A DNA stretch of 64,000 bases from Ichthyophis bannanicus (taxonomy: Eukaryota > Chordata > Amphibia > Gymnophiona > Ichthyophiidae). The stretch is from positions 133,383,596 through 133,447,595 of the forward strand of contig CM066045.1 in assembly GCA_033557465.1 (NCBI GenBank), in the 5' to 3' direction. Position numbers and translations under genes: made by a program. The notes beneath the pieces were generated by a model. The model worked only from the letters and a program-made list of their open reading frames with translations, was not told the origin of the DNA and made no database searches. This document shows positions 1 through 10,555 of the stretch, piece after piece; position 1 is the stretch's first letter, and every line of letters starts with the position of its first letter.

Positions 1-566
1 GTCTTCTGCCAGTCTGTGCTCCGTAACCTTTTTGGGGTGTAGGTAACTCCGACCCTTCTATGTTCAGGCTACCTGACTGCTGGTTTTCATTGGACACAGG
101 GGTCCTATTGTGGTCTGTGGATACGGACTTAATTGCTGCTGCTCACGGCTCCCCGTGAGGGAGTCCGTGTTTTTTGCTATAGGCTTTTGGTAGCCTGTAG
201 CTGGGGAGTCCCATATGTGAGGACTGACTTCCTGCTTGTTCCCGGAGAAAGCGTAGTTACTCATCTGTAACAGGTGTTCTCCGGGGACAGCAGGAATCAG
301 TCCTCACAACCCTCCCTTCTCCCCTTGGAGTTGCTCCTTTACCATCTTTTATTTTTGCTGTCTTTTAGCTATGTCACCTGACTGAGCAAGATGGCACCCT
401 TGGGCAGGAAGCGGACCACGCATGCGTGGTGGCATCTCCCAAATGCTTTCTTTGAAAGCTGGGGGGATGCTTTCACTAGGGCTCCGTCGGTGCCGACATC
501 ACCCATATGTGAGGACTGATTCCTGCTGTCCCCGGAGAACACCTTTTACAGGTGAGTAACTACGCT
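1..566 (+). mobile_element. DIRS retrotransposon Z, 3' end (cut by window edge)
   Basis: Bases 1-42 encode the last 13 residues of a tyrosine recombinase (ending VLRNLFGV, then TAG), matching the ends of the recombinases at 37036 and 58666. An internal complementary region follows at about 195-310, where the sequence equal to the inverted left terminus (GGAGAA) abuts the inverted right terminus (AGCGTAGTTACTC). The right inverted terminal repeat runs to 566 and ends GTGAGTAACTACGCT. Downstream DNA is a CR1-like LINE, so this copy landed in an older LINE. The 5' part lies outside the window. Confidence 0.85.
195..310 (+). repeat. Internal complementary region of DIRS Z
   Basis: The segment joins the inverse of a left terminus (CATATGTGAGGACTGACTTC onwards) to the inverse of the right terminus (AGCGTAGTTACTCATCTG, then AACAGGTGTTCTCC). 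In DIRS elements this region templates the closed-circle junction. It contains a near-palindrome of the form CACCTGT-N-ACAGGTG with one change (ATCTGT). Confidence 0.75.
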
Positions 567-1075
567 TTGTGTGCAATTCTGGAGACCACACCTTCAAAAG
601 GATATAAACCGGTTGGAGTTCGTGCAAATTTCAGCTACTAAAATGGTTAGTGTTCTTCGTTATAAAGCATATGAGGATAGACTTAAGGACCTTAATATGT
701 ATACGTTCGAGGAAAGTCGGGATAGAGGAGATTTGATAGAGACGTTTAAATACCTCCGTGGCATAATGGCACAGGAGGAGAGCCTCTTTCGATTGAAAGC
801 AAGCTCTGCTCAATGGGGACATAGGATGAGGGTGAAAGGGGATAGCCTCAGGAGCAATGTGTGGAAATATTTCTTTATGGAAAGAGTGGTACATGTGTGG
901 AATAGTCTCCCAGTGGAGGTGATAGAGATGTGGACAGTATCTGAATTCAAAAAAGCATGGGACAAACAAAAAGTATCTCAAAAGGAAAAAGGGGACTATT
1001 GTAGTGTGTGATATGGAAGGGCAGACTAGATAGGCCATGTGGTCTTTTTCTGCCATCATATTTCTATGTGTCTAT
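567..1075 (+). pseudogene. CR1-like LINE, 3' end of reverse transcriptase ORF
   Basis: An open stretch at 571-1011 encodes the C-terminal part of a CR1/jockey-type ORF2, with the family pattern QFWRPHL, INRLEFVQ, YEDRLKDLNMYTFEE and RDRGDLIETFKYLRG, then VWNSLPVEV near the end. It is followed by the 3' tail GGGCAGACTAGATAGGCC and TCTGCCATCATATTTCTATG. It matches the copy near 63270-63760 almost throughout. The 5' part is missing because DIRS Z sits directly upstream. Non-functional fragment. Confidence 0.8.
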
Positions 1076-1295
1076 ACAGGATGTACTACAGGCTAATATG
1101 ACAGTATTCAAATGAAAATAGTAGGTCAGGGAATACATGAAACAGGGCACATAGCTACCAAGTCATAGGTCTGACCCTTTGATCCTGACAATTTATGATA
1201 AATGGTAGCTAAAAGAAGTATATTGAGTAGCCTAGTGAGGTGCTTAATCTAACAAGATTGCAAGTGAACATGCAACAAGTGAGAATTATGGCCAT
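1076..1295. other. Unassigned spacer
   Basis: I see no coding potential, terminal repeat or simple repeat in these bases between the CR1-like tail and the left end of DIRS A. Confidence 0.5.
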
Positions 1296-1703
1296 ATCTC
1301 CAGGAACAAGCAGAAATGTAGTCTTCGCATATGGGTGACTCGGCACGGATGGAGCCTGCGTGGGAACGCTCCCCAGCGTCCAATTGGAAAGCCTTTGAGA
1401 GCACTCCACTGCGCCTGCACGACTGTCTTCCGAACTCCCTCTCTTCAGTTCTTCATTTTCTGTGGATCCAGCAGAAAGCAAATCTTGTTGCCACAGAAAC
1501 ATTTCTTGTGGATAGCTCTTCTGCCTTCCTGTCGACACTGGCACTGTCTAAGACATTGTTAGTTCCCTTATTCTTTTCTTTTAATTTCTTCTTTTAAAAA
1601 AAAAAGACTTGGGCGTCGATGCCCTTTTTAGGCCTTAAGCCTACCATAGCCTTCACATCCTCAAAGGCATGGAGAAACCAATTAGTGGTTTCAAGACATG
1701 TTC

Positions 1704-1765
1704 TGATTACTGGGCAGACTAGATGGACCATACTGGTCTTTATCTGCCGTCATTTACTATGTTAC
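1704..1765 (+). repeat. LINE 3'-tail scrap inside gag of DIRS A
   Basis: GGGCAGACTAGATGGACC, then GGTCTTTATCTGCCGTCA and TTTACTATGTTACTATA, is the same 3' tail that ends the CR1-like fragments at 1010-1075 and 63715-63762. It interrupts the gag Cys motif of A between the first Cys pair and the DTHDWCLKC part, so it inserted after A did. Only the extreme 3' end of a LINE is present. Confidence 0.7.
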
Positions 1766-2405
1766 TATATGCTAGCACCATTTCGGCAGCTGACACACAT
1801 GACTGGTGTTTAAAATGCCTCCTCCCAGACCACCAGCCAAAAGACTGTTCCCTCTGTCTGAAAATGACACGGAGAGGCCTACAAAACTGGGCTTCTAAAT
1901 TTGGAGCACTCTTTGCTTCAGACACGGTATCGATGTCGTCCACTTCGTCAAGGGTCTCATCATCCTCCCATGGATCCTCAGGTATCTTCAAAGTCCAAGC
2001 CCAAAGCTGCATCAAAGTGTGACAATACCTCCAGGGTAAGATCTCACTCAAAGCATAGAGTCCCCTCAGGTGTTGCTTTGGGATCGGCCTAAACAGCCCC
2101 AGCAGGAGGCCCTGTCCTCCAAAGCAATCGAGGGACCTCAGGATGCTCCCGAGGCCTCAATCTCCAGAGAGCTACGGGTGCCATGTTCTGGGATGGTAGC
2201 ACAAATACCCATCACCGACACCCAAGCATTGGCAACCTCGATAGACCATCGAGCAGAGCTTTGCAGCCCTCCTTGCAGCCTCTGTACCTATAAAACACTT
2301 GGTTATAGGTACCGCCCCATTGATACCGGTTACGATACCGACATCGACACCAGTTTCTGGCACGGCATCAGGGCTGCTGCAGATGACATTGACATCACTC
2401 CCACC

Positions 2406-2745
2406 CAATGTTCCCTCTAATTTTCTGTAGGCTGTGTGCGCATAAAATATCAGCTGTGCAACTTTTGAAGGAAGGTTAAATTTTTGTGCGCCACATAACG
2501 ACACTCGGAGTTATATACTTTAAAATTTGACTACACGTCAGAATACAGTATGTACACCACATTGATTGCACTAGAAAATATTGTAGAACTTATGAAAACC
2601 GTAAATACACAACAACTTTTAAATTTTAAGACGTCTGTGTTGTTTTCTATCAGAATCAGAACCGTAATTTTTGTGCGCTCTGTTATAAAGTATGTGCGCT
2701 CGCTCGGCGAGGTGTGTGCGCGCGCACAGCTTAGAGGGAACAGTG
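2406..2745. mobile_element. hAT-type MITE, 340 bp, with 8-bp target duplication
   Basis: The terminal inverted repeats are CAATGTTCCCTCTAA at the left and TTAGAGGGAACAGTG at the right (CACTGTTCCCTCTAA when inverted). Both sides carry the 8-bp duplication CTCCCACC (2398-2405 and 2746-2753). An 8-bp duplication and a CA(G/A)TG start are hallmarks of hAT transposons. No transposase is encoded, so it must have been moved in trans. The interior is AT-rich with GTGCGCGCGCAC near the right end. It disrupts the gag of DIRS A. Confidence 0.9.
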
Positions 2746-3939
2746 CTCCCACCCATGCCCTCCCTTGAAACTTACTGATCTGATGCCAAAGCCAAGCGGC
2801 TCACCGAGGCCAATACTTCAGAGCATTGGTTCCAGCATCTAGCTTCCGGCGAACCTTGTGCCCATCGATACTTTGAGTCCTCCGATTACAATTACCCCAT
2901 TTCGGATGCGGAGTCACTCGATTCCCAGAGGTCCTGGAACCTTCCTTTGGACCCTTCCCTGTCTTAACAGTGGCGCATGTCGCCTCTGGAAGACATGTCC
3001 TTCCAGGAATTAATTTGAGACCTGCCAAGGGTATCTCTATCACGGTAACATGGGAGAAGGAGCCAAGGGCGGAGGAATTAGAGATCCTCCAATACCCAAA
3101 AGCACCCAAAGAGGCAACCACTTTACCTGTGCACCGCATCCTTCATGACCTTATGCTTTGTATGTGGGAGATGCCTCTCACGGTCTCACCTCAAAATCAA
3201 TGTCTCCATATCGTGTATCAGGTACCAGAGTGTCCCAGCTTCCAAAAGCCACAGCTTCCCCACCACTCTCTGGTAGTTGAATTGACGATACACCAAATCA
3301 AAAGCTCGAAGACTCACTCCTCTAATCCTCTAGGTAGAGAATTGAGAACTCTCGATGCCTTTGGGTGTCGATGCTTCGAAGTATCTATGCTCTCAGCTAG
3401 GATCAACTCCCATATCCTCTACATGGGAATGTTCCTCAAAGAGGTCTTTAGGGATCTCGAGGACTTTGCCCCTCTCCTCCCAGATGACAAGACAGCAGAT
3501 TATCTTACCCTAGTTAAGCATAGCCACAATGTTTCAAAGTTTGTCAATAGGGCTACCTTTGATGCTTTTGAATGCACAAGCAGAGCCTCAGCAATATGTA
3601 TTGGTGCACGTCGAATTGCATGGCTTCAGACCTCAGACCTTGAACAGTGGGTTCAAGATAAGCTGGGCAGGTGAAAATCTCTTTGGCAAAGACTGGCAAG
3701 ATAAGGCCTCAGAAAATACTAAAGAGACTGTCCAGAGTAACAGCTGACCCTGCTAGGAAAAAGACACCTGCAAAGAGGTCTTTCTACAATAAGAAGAAAA
3801 GGTCCTTCTCTTCTTACCCTCCTGCTTCTCAGTACCATTGTCAGGCCCCACAGAAGAGACAGCAGCCTCCTAGGCAACAATAGAAGCCACAGGTGGCTAA
3901 ATCTCATCCAGCTCCTCTGCCATAGTCTGTGCCTGTTTT

Positions 3940-5090
3940 TGACTCTTTCTTAGAGAACATTGCTACCCTTCCTCTGGAGGAACCCCACCTCCTCCACATA
4001 GCAGGCAGACTGTGTCACTACACCCACGGATGGTACCTCATCACCTCAGAGCAGTGGAAACTCACCATAGTCCAGGATGGGTACAGACTTCATCTACAAA
4101 TTCGGCCCCCTCCACTTTTACTTGGAAATATAAAACACGACCCCCCACTCACTGCTCTTCTACAGGACGAGGTGCCCTCTCCTCTGTCTCGGGGCGCCAC
4201 AGAAGATGTCCCAGCATCCCAATAGGGAAGTGGCTTCTACTCTGTACTATCCCATTCCATAGAAGACCGGAGGGTACAGGCCCATTCTGGACCTCAGAAA
4301 CCTCAACAAGTTTCTAGTCCACAAAAAGTTCAAGATGATCTCTCTCGGGACTCTTCTTCCCTACCTTCAGAGTTAGGACTGGCTCTGTTCTCTAGATCTC
4401 AAAGAAGCATACACAGATGTCCTCATCCATCCAGGACACAGGATGTATCTACACTTCACCTTTCAACAAAAACATTATCAATACAGAGTCCTTCCCTTCG
4501 GACTCCCTCTGCCCCAAGAGTCTTCATAAAGTTCATGGCGGTCGTGGTCACATATCTAAGATCTCTGGGGATATTCGTCTTCCCTTACTTAGACAACTGG
4601 CTAATAAAAGCAGACACCTCCCAAGAGGTACTTCTTTCTTTGCATCGTACTATCACAGAACTTCATCACTTGAGATTTGTGATAAACTTCCCAAAGTCTC
4701 AGCTCACTCCAACTCAAAAACTAGAGTTCATCGGAGCCCTACTAAACATCTAACAGTCCAGGGCATTTCTTCCCCAGCTCCGTTGTGCCCTTCTAGTTGA
4801 ACTAGTGTCCCAGATGATCCTACGAGACCATCTGACCATCCAAGAGATGCTGCAGCTCCTTGGGCACATGGCCTCTACAGTACATATCATTCCATATGCC
4901 TGACTACATATGCGGACAGCCAAGTGGACTCTTGCCTCCCAGTGGAAGCAGGCCTTCGGCTGTCTGAGGGACAGGATGCAAGTCACTGCCCATCTAACCA
5001 CATACCTTCAATCTGACAAGGACTCCATTATTCTCATAGCTCCTCACTGGATGCGGCAACCGTGGGTTCCACTGCTACTATGTCTGACTT
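3940..5090 (+). pseudogene. DIRS A reverse transcriptase (broken, RNase H mostly deleted)
   Basis: The RT blocks are visible in shifting frames: YRPILDLRNLNKFLV near 4275, SLDLKEAYTDVLIHPGH near 4390, QYRVLPFGLPLPQE near 4480, and FPYLDNWLIKA near 4570 where the family has YLDD. The second catalytic Asp reads Asn. The RNase H TTDAS and TDNQVAMF blocks found in copies C and G are absent because of an internal deletion near 5000. Enzymatically dead. Confidence 0.75.
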
Positions 5091-6235
5091 AGACTCATCC
5101 TCTGGAATTGGGATGTGCGCCAGATCTCCTCTCCCAGGACAATGGCTCACTACTACATCCCAATCCACAGTCTCTCTGCCTCACAGCTTGGCTGCTGATA
5201 GCATAGCTTTACAAGGCTCTGACCTTACTCAAGAGGTTAAGAAGATCCTTTTGGCTTCTAGAAAGCTCTCCACCAGATGTTCATATGCTTTTAAGTGGCA
5301 TAGATTCTCTGTCTGGTGTTCCCATAAAGATTTCAATCCCTTTTCTGCTCTAGTGGAGTCACTCCTCCAGTATCTCCTTCACCTGTCCTCAACAGGTCTA
5401 AAGACAAACTCGGTGAGAGTCCACTTCAGTGCCATTGTGGCCTCTCACCATCTACTCAATGGACAGCCCATCTCCACACAACTGCTAGTAGTGCGTTTCA
5501 TGAGAGATCTCCTGCTGTCTAAACCGCCCATTAAACCACCTCCAGTAGCATGGGACTTCAATGTCGTTCTAGCGCAGCTTCTCAGCTGCCCTTTGAACCA
5601 TTAGCCATGACCTCACTAAAGTTCCTGTCTTGGAAGGTAATCTTCCTAATTGCCCTCACTTCAACTAGATGCATTAGTGAGCTTCAGGCTTTAGTAGCAG
5701 ACCCACCCTATACCCGTTTCCACCATGATAAAATTGTCCTTAGGACTCACCCACACTTTATTCCGAAGGCGGTGTCTCCTTTTCATTTAAACCAGTCAGT
5801 TTTTCTTCCAGTCTTCTTTCCCAAACCGCATACGCCTCAAGAGGAAGCAACCCTGCACACTCTTGATTGCAAGCGTGCATAGGCTTTCCATCTCCAAAGT
5901 CTCGAGATCACTGCAAAGCCTTGCATCTATTCCTCTCCTTTGACCCTAGTCACCTGGGTCTCCCTGTATCTAAACGCACGCTTTCCAAATGGATAACAGA
6001 CTGCATCTCATCTACCTATGACAAAGCAGGACTGGAAGGACATGTAACTGCTCACAACGTTCATGCCATGGCAACCTCAATGGCAAACCTATGCTTGGTT
6101 GCCATTGACGAGATATGCAAATGGGCAGCTTGGTCTTCTGTCCATAACTTTGCTGCCCATTATTGTCTGGACAAGGACTCCCTTCGGGATGCCATGTTTG
6201 GGCAGGCTGTACTCCAGCACCTCTTTCAGACTTAG
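5091..6235 (+). pseudogene. DIRS A tyrosine recombinase (broken)
   Basis: The recombinase can be followed through frame changes. KLSTRCSYAFKWHRFSVWC is the N-terminal part. FLIALTSTRCISELQALVA has Cys where copies B, C, G and H have the second Arg of ARR-x-SEL. GHVTAHNVHAMATSMA is the HxxR box, with His in place of the box Arg. WAAWSSVHNFAAHYC covers the Trp/His and nucleophile Tyr region. A stop interrupts the frame near 5880. The reading frame closes at 6235, then the ICR follows at 6350. With the box Arg lost and stops present, it is inactive. Confidence 0.75.
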
Positions 6236-6349
6236 AGGCAACTCCTACCCTCCATCCCAGACTTTGACGGTACCAGAAATCCATGAGGGATCCATGACCT
6301 CTTCAAGCCCCAAGACAAACCTCCATCGGTTCTGAGGTCACTTCATCTG

Positions 6350-6465
6350 GGAGCTAGGGAGTCCCATATGTGAAGACTACATTCCTGCTTGTTCCTGGAG
6401 ATAGCGTAATTACTCACCTGTAACAGGTGATCTCCGAGAGCAGCAGGAATTTAGTTTTTACAACC
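6350..6465 (+). repeat. Internal complementary region of DIRS A
   Basis: The inverse of the left terminus (CTTGTTCCTGGAGAT) is fused to the inverse of the right terminus (AGCGTAATTACTCACCTG), followed by TAACAGGTGATCTCCGAG. The junction GGAGAT|AGCG defines the two element ends independently of the flanks. It lies about 240 bp from the right end, as in the other copies. Confidence 0.8.
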
Positions 6466-6708
6466 CGCCCTCCTCCCCTAGGAGTTGTAGGGTTTCTTTT
6501 TCTCTCTTTTTCTCAGCTACAAACTCATCTGAGGAGAGGAAGTTGGGAAAGCAGTTGCATAGGCGCAGTGGAGCGCTCCCAAAAGCTTTGCAATTAGACT
6601 CTGGAGAGCGTTCCCACGTGGGCTCTGTTGGTACTGACATCACCCATATGTGAAGACTAAATTCCTTCTGTTCTCGGAGATCACCTGTTACAGGTGAGTA
6701 ACTACACT

Positions 6709-7226
6709 TTCTGAAAATCCAGATACACTGTATCGACTGGCTCACCTTTATCTACCTGTTTATTCGTACCTTTAAAAAAATATCCGCTTGTAAGTGCCAG
6801 CATCTGCACATGGAAGTTGCTAAGTTTGTCTTGTTGATTTTTCCCACATATGTATTTGCAAAATGGCTCCTCCAGTTCCACACATGGGCACATACATGTA
6901 TATTCCTGCACCATCTCAGGCTTTTGGCAGAGCCTTTTTTATAATATTGCCAAAGTTGTGTACTTCACAACCTTGATGTCTCAATTCTGATCTCCACATA
7001 CTACCTAAAAGGTGCTTTTAAGTCTTTTTTGATATTCTCCTTCTATACTGAAGTCCCTTCCATACAAATCCTTGGCTGTACTTGAGTAGGTTCTTGGTAA
7101 AATCTCTCCTTTTCTTCTCTTTATTACTTTGTAAATGATGCTTCACATTCTCTAGCTGGTAGGTTCTGACATTGAGGGGGGCATGGATTTGGTCATTTCT
7201 TTTTCAGGTTATGTTAGGTCTTCCCT
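6709..7226. other. Spacer with a short LINE-like scrap
   Basis: On the minus strand, bases 6709-6760 read DKGEPVDTVYLDFQK, which resembles the conserved RT block of CR1-type LINEs (VDVVYLDFQKAFD). The rest of the stretch shows nothing I can assign. The scrap is too short to name a family with confidence. Confidence 0.4.
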
Positions 7227-7443
7227 TTTTTTTTTTATTGCCATCAAGTCAGTGCTGACTCCTGGCAACCCAGCTGCCTCTGGGTTTTCTTGGCAATGTA
7301 TCACTGGAAGGAGATTGCCAGGCCTTTTCTTCCAAGGCAGTGGAGGGCAAAGTGACTTGCCCAAGATCACAAGGAGTGCCAGTGGGAATCAAACCCTTGA
7401 TCTTCTGGGTAGTAGGCAGTTGCTCTAACCACTAGGCTACTCA
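7227..7443 (-). mobile_element. tRNA-derived SINE (minus strand)
   Basis: Read on the minus strand, the 5' end has an A-box-like TAGCCTAGTGGTTAGAGC, a B-box-like GGGTTTGATTCCC, and then the MIR/CORE-type stretch GATCTTGGGCAAGTCACTTT. It ends in a poly(A) run at 7229-7239. This is the layout of a pol III-transcribed tRNA SINE. It is not a tRNA gene, because no anticodon arm or acceptor stem can be completed. Confidence 0.7.
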
Positions 7444-8040
7444 TAATGCTCAAAACTAATAGCACATCCTCTCTTCTCCCAGCTTTCCCCTGCTGGTTAT
7501 AAACTCCTGTGCAGTTGATTATATCACAGACATTCAGGCAGAGTTTCCTCTCACAGGCTTTAGGAAGGATGGTTTGAAGGGTCTTTCTTTACCATGGAGA
7601 TAACACACTTTCACACATAGTATTTCTCTTTTCCTCTTTCCCCTCAGCCTGGTTGCTTGGTGACTTTTCACCCTCAACAGGATCTGAATTTCTGCTCCTT
7701 AAGTCACAGCCTGGTTTTACCTGGGAGGTAGGAATTCCTCTTCACTTTTGTGCTGGGCCTTCTCCAACACCCTGGACCTCACTGACTATTGAAGGTTCTG
7801 CATCCCTTGAGGTCAGCTGGTGGAAAGAAGGTGAGTGAAACACACTATTGCCACCAAAACGCCTCCTCTTAGGACTTCTTCCTCCACCACAATCACCTCT
7901 CTCTCTCTCTCTCTCTCTCCACAAGGAGATTGAACCATGCAGGGGAAGAAGTTCTATCTAATCTCGTGGTTTCAAGTCTTTTTTGAGAGAGAGCCATTTA
8001 TGGTGGAGGAAGAAGTATGGCCTTTTTGGTGCAACCACAA
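7444..8040. other. Unassigned spacer
   Basis: No gene or element end recognised. It contains a short (CT)n run at about 7899-7919 and leads into the purine-rich minisatellite. Confidence 0.5.
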
Positions 8041-8655
8041 CAAGAAGTGAGAGATACCAGATGAAGGCTGTGCGTGGGGGGGAGTAGAGAGAGAAAGGGA
8101 TACCATGTGAAGGCTGTAAGAGAGAGAGAGACCAGGTAAAGGCTTTGGGGGGAGAAATGTGAGAGAAAAAGAGTCCAGGTGAAGGCTGTGGGGAGGGAAC
8201 CCTGTGAGAGAGAGAAAGAGAACGCTATGCAGGGGGAGGGGTGCTGAGAGAAGGACAGACACTAGATAAAGGTTGTGGGGGGACTGAGGGAGAGATAGAA
8301 AGATCAGTTGGAGGCTGTGGGAGCGAGGGGCATGAGAGAGAGAAAACGAAACCAGGAGAAGGCTGTTGGGGGGCCTGTTGAGAGAGAGATATACACACGG
8401 TGGAGGTTGTGGGAGGGGGGCTGAGAGAGACACACACACTGGATGATGGCTGTGGGGGGGCTATGAGAGAGAGATCAGGTAAAGGCTTTGGGGGGGCATG
8501 TGAAAGAGAGAAAAAGAGACCAATTGAAGGCTATGGGGAGGGAAGCTTGTGAGAGAGAGACACCAGGTGAAGGCGGGGGGGGGGGGGTCCGAGATAGAGA
8601 AAGACTAGGTGAAAGCTGTGGGGGAACTGAGAGAGAGAGACCAGGCGAAAGCTGG
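8041..8655 (+). repeat. Purine-rich minisatellite (GAGAGA / AGGTGAAGGCTGTGGGG unit)
   Basis: Irregular tandem copies of a unit of about 55-65 bases alternate a (GA)n run, a core like CCAGGTGAAGGCTGTGGGG and a G-run; about ten copies are visible. Open frames on the minus strand here are only low-complexity Ser/Leu/Pro strings and are not genes. The last unit runs straight into the gag of DIRS E (GCGAAAGCTGGGTTCAAAA), so the array occupies the place of that element's 5' terminus. Confidence 0.85.
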
Positions 8656-10555
8656 GTTCAAAAAATGTGACCGCTGCAATCAAACTATGTCTGTCACCAA
8701 CACCCTTGACTGCTGCCTTCCCTCCTGGGACCAGACCATGATAGAACCTTCTGCGACCTGTTTCAGGCCATGACACCTAAAAGAAATAGAAAGAGGTCTG
8801 AGTTGGAAGAGAAATTGTTCCCCAGGTCCATCTCGGCACCATCCTCCCCAATGCTGAGCTCCAAGCCCAGCACTTCCAGAGAGGGCCAAGCATCCTTGGA
8901 GTCCCGCGGTGGCGGCTCCTTCTTAAAGACCTCTGACCCAGAGCAGAAAAAGAAATTCTCGAAGTCTGTTGAGGCTGTACTGGAAAAACCCGGTAATACT
9001 GCCCGGAGGGACTTGGGCGACTCCGAGAAACATCCCAGTAGGGTCCTCAAGAAGGATGGCTCTGCCGGCGGAGACCATGCGAGGGTCCTCGAGGCCATAG
9101 TCCTTGTTGAGGACGCACTCGCAAGTGTGCTGGTGCCGAGCATGAGATCCTTGGTGCCTGCGCAGAAAACTGCGGAGCCTCCTGGCTTGCAATCCAGAAT
9201 GGCTGCCATGGAGCAGAACATTACTGCTGTCCTGGTCATGCAGCAGGCAGTGATGGCAGGTTCGTCCTTACCTTTCCTGACGACCAGGCCCCCGACTGCA
9301 GGAGAGTCCCCAGTTGTCAAGCTGAGCTCCGAGTGCCACTGGCCTCAGGTAAGTCCTCGGCCCTGGTCGAGGTCCCAGTCCCATTCCTCGGGAATCCGGT
9401 CCTCCCCAGCCAGTTTCTGAAACTCCCACCCCAGGTCCTCGGAAGGGCCCCGACCCTTCAGAGCGGGCCTCAAGGCAAGGAGTCACAGGGCCTTGGACTC
9501 GTCATCCCCTCTCGACTCTGAGTGGAAGACCAATGACGAGGCCTCCCTGGAAACCAGACGGCACCGAGGCAACCCCTCGGACCCGGAGCCCCGACGCCAT
9601 TCTCCTCCAGAGGATGTAGCCTTCCATGACTTTGTCAGGGATAAGGCCACGGCCCTCTCGGTGCAAACCAAAGCGGAGGAGGACCCCCACACTGAGGAGC
9701 TGGAGATCCTCCAGTTCGAGTCTCCACCCAAAGAGACTCTCAAGGTGCTAATACAGCCGATCCTCTAGCAGCTAGTACTGCAAATGTGGGAGATCTCAGT
9801 GCCGGTGCTCAGTTGACGCCTTGACGCCATATACTGCATCAGAAAGGGGCCGGGGTTCCACAAGCCCAACTCCCACATAACTCCATGGTTGTCGAGTCAA
9901 CCACGCAAAAACCAGAAGACTTATTTTTCTTTCTCCCCTAGCAGGGATGCTAGAGCCCTCAATGCCCTGGGATGCGCTATCAGGGCTCGATGCTGGGGTG
10001 TCAAATCCAGGCCTATGAACTATACATAGGCATGTACTTGAAGGCCCTGACCCAGGAGTTGCCTGGGTTCTCGGCAGGACTGACCAGGTAACCTCTCAAT
10101 CGGTTCCAAGCTCTGACCTCCAGGGTCAAGGACTGCTCCAAGTTCCTCTCCTGGGTGCCCTACGACGGATTCGAGTCAGCGGCTCGAGTAGCAGAACCAG
10201 CATCGGAGCCCGACGCCAAGCCTGGCTACAGTCCTCAGACCTCAAGCAGTGGGTCCAGGACAAGCTGTCTGATGTCCCCTGCTCCAGTGAGAACTTGTTC
10301 GGCAAACCCTTGGCCAAGAAGGCGCCAAGATAGAGGCCGAAGTGATGACCTGCCAGAGACTCTCGAAGAAGACCTCTTCTTTCCCCCGCAGAAAACTCTC
10401 AAGGAAAAGGCCCCTATTCTCCGGGAAAAAAGGGGCACTTCCAGCAGAGTCACTGCTACCAGTGCTTCTCGAGCCAGCAACAGGGCTCTCACCCCAAAAG
10501 GCAGGGCCAAGGAGCTCAGAAGCCCCAGCTCCAGCCCAACAAAAGGGTAGCTTTT
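8651..10555 (+). pseudogene. DIRS E gag-like ORF1 (broken)
   Basis: It begins with FKKCDRCNQTMSVTNT, the gag Cys motif seen in the other copies. A 216-residue open stretch (8770-9420) is Ser/Arg/Pro-rich. The conserved PEPRRHSPPEDVAFHDF and EELEILQFESPPKE blocks follow at 9580-9740. A stop interrupts the frame after IQPIL (9768). The remaining half (YEL-YIGMYLKAL type sequence near 10015 and WLQSSDLKQWVQDKL near 10225) is in other frames. A structural, nucleic-acid-binding role is inferred from the family layout only. Confidence 0.65.

Larger units (their letters stand above)
1669..3925 (+). pseudogene. DIRS A gag-like ORF1 (broken)
   Basis: The start ATGGAGAAACCA matches the gag starts of copies C (29495), D (38047) and G (40802). 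The Cys motif is split by a 60-base LINE-tail insertion near 1705-1765 and resumes as DTHDWCLKCLLPDHQ. The conserved C-terminal half is readable at 2970-3674: EKEPRAEELEILQYPKAPKE, FQKPQLPHHSLVV and YMGMFLKEVFRDLE, with WLQTSDLEQWVQ and GENLFGKDW near the end. Stops, frameshifts and the MITE at 2406 break it. A capsid-like role is inferred from position; no enzymatic motif is visible. Confidence 0.75.
1296..6708 (+). mobile_element. DIRS retrotransposon A (end to end, decayed)
   Basis: The left terminus begins ATCTCCAGGAACAAGCAG and the right terminus ends GTGAGTAACTACACT. Between them lie gag, RT, recombinase and an internal complementary region in standard order, about 5.4 kb including a 340-bp MITE. 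Compared with copy C, roughly 0.65 kb of RT C-terminus and RNase H is deleted near 5000, where the frame jumps from LRDRM to DKDSIILIAPHW. There is no target-site duplication, as expected for this family. The right end (ACACT) and ICR (AGCGTAATTAC) differ at two bases, so the copy has drifted since insertion. Confidence 0.9.

Noticed and set aside
8041..8655. CRISPR-like array or a Ser/Leu/Pro-rich secreted protein on the minus strand
   Set aside because: Units vary in length, lack unique spacers and are purine-rich tandem repeats. The open frames are low-complexity by-products.
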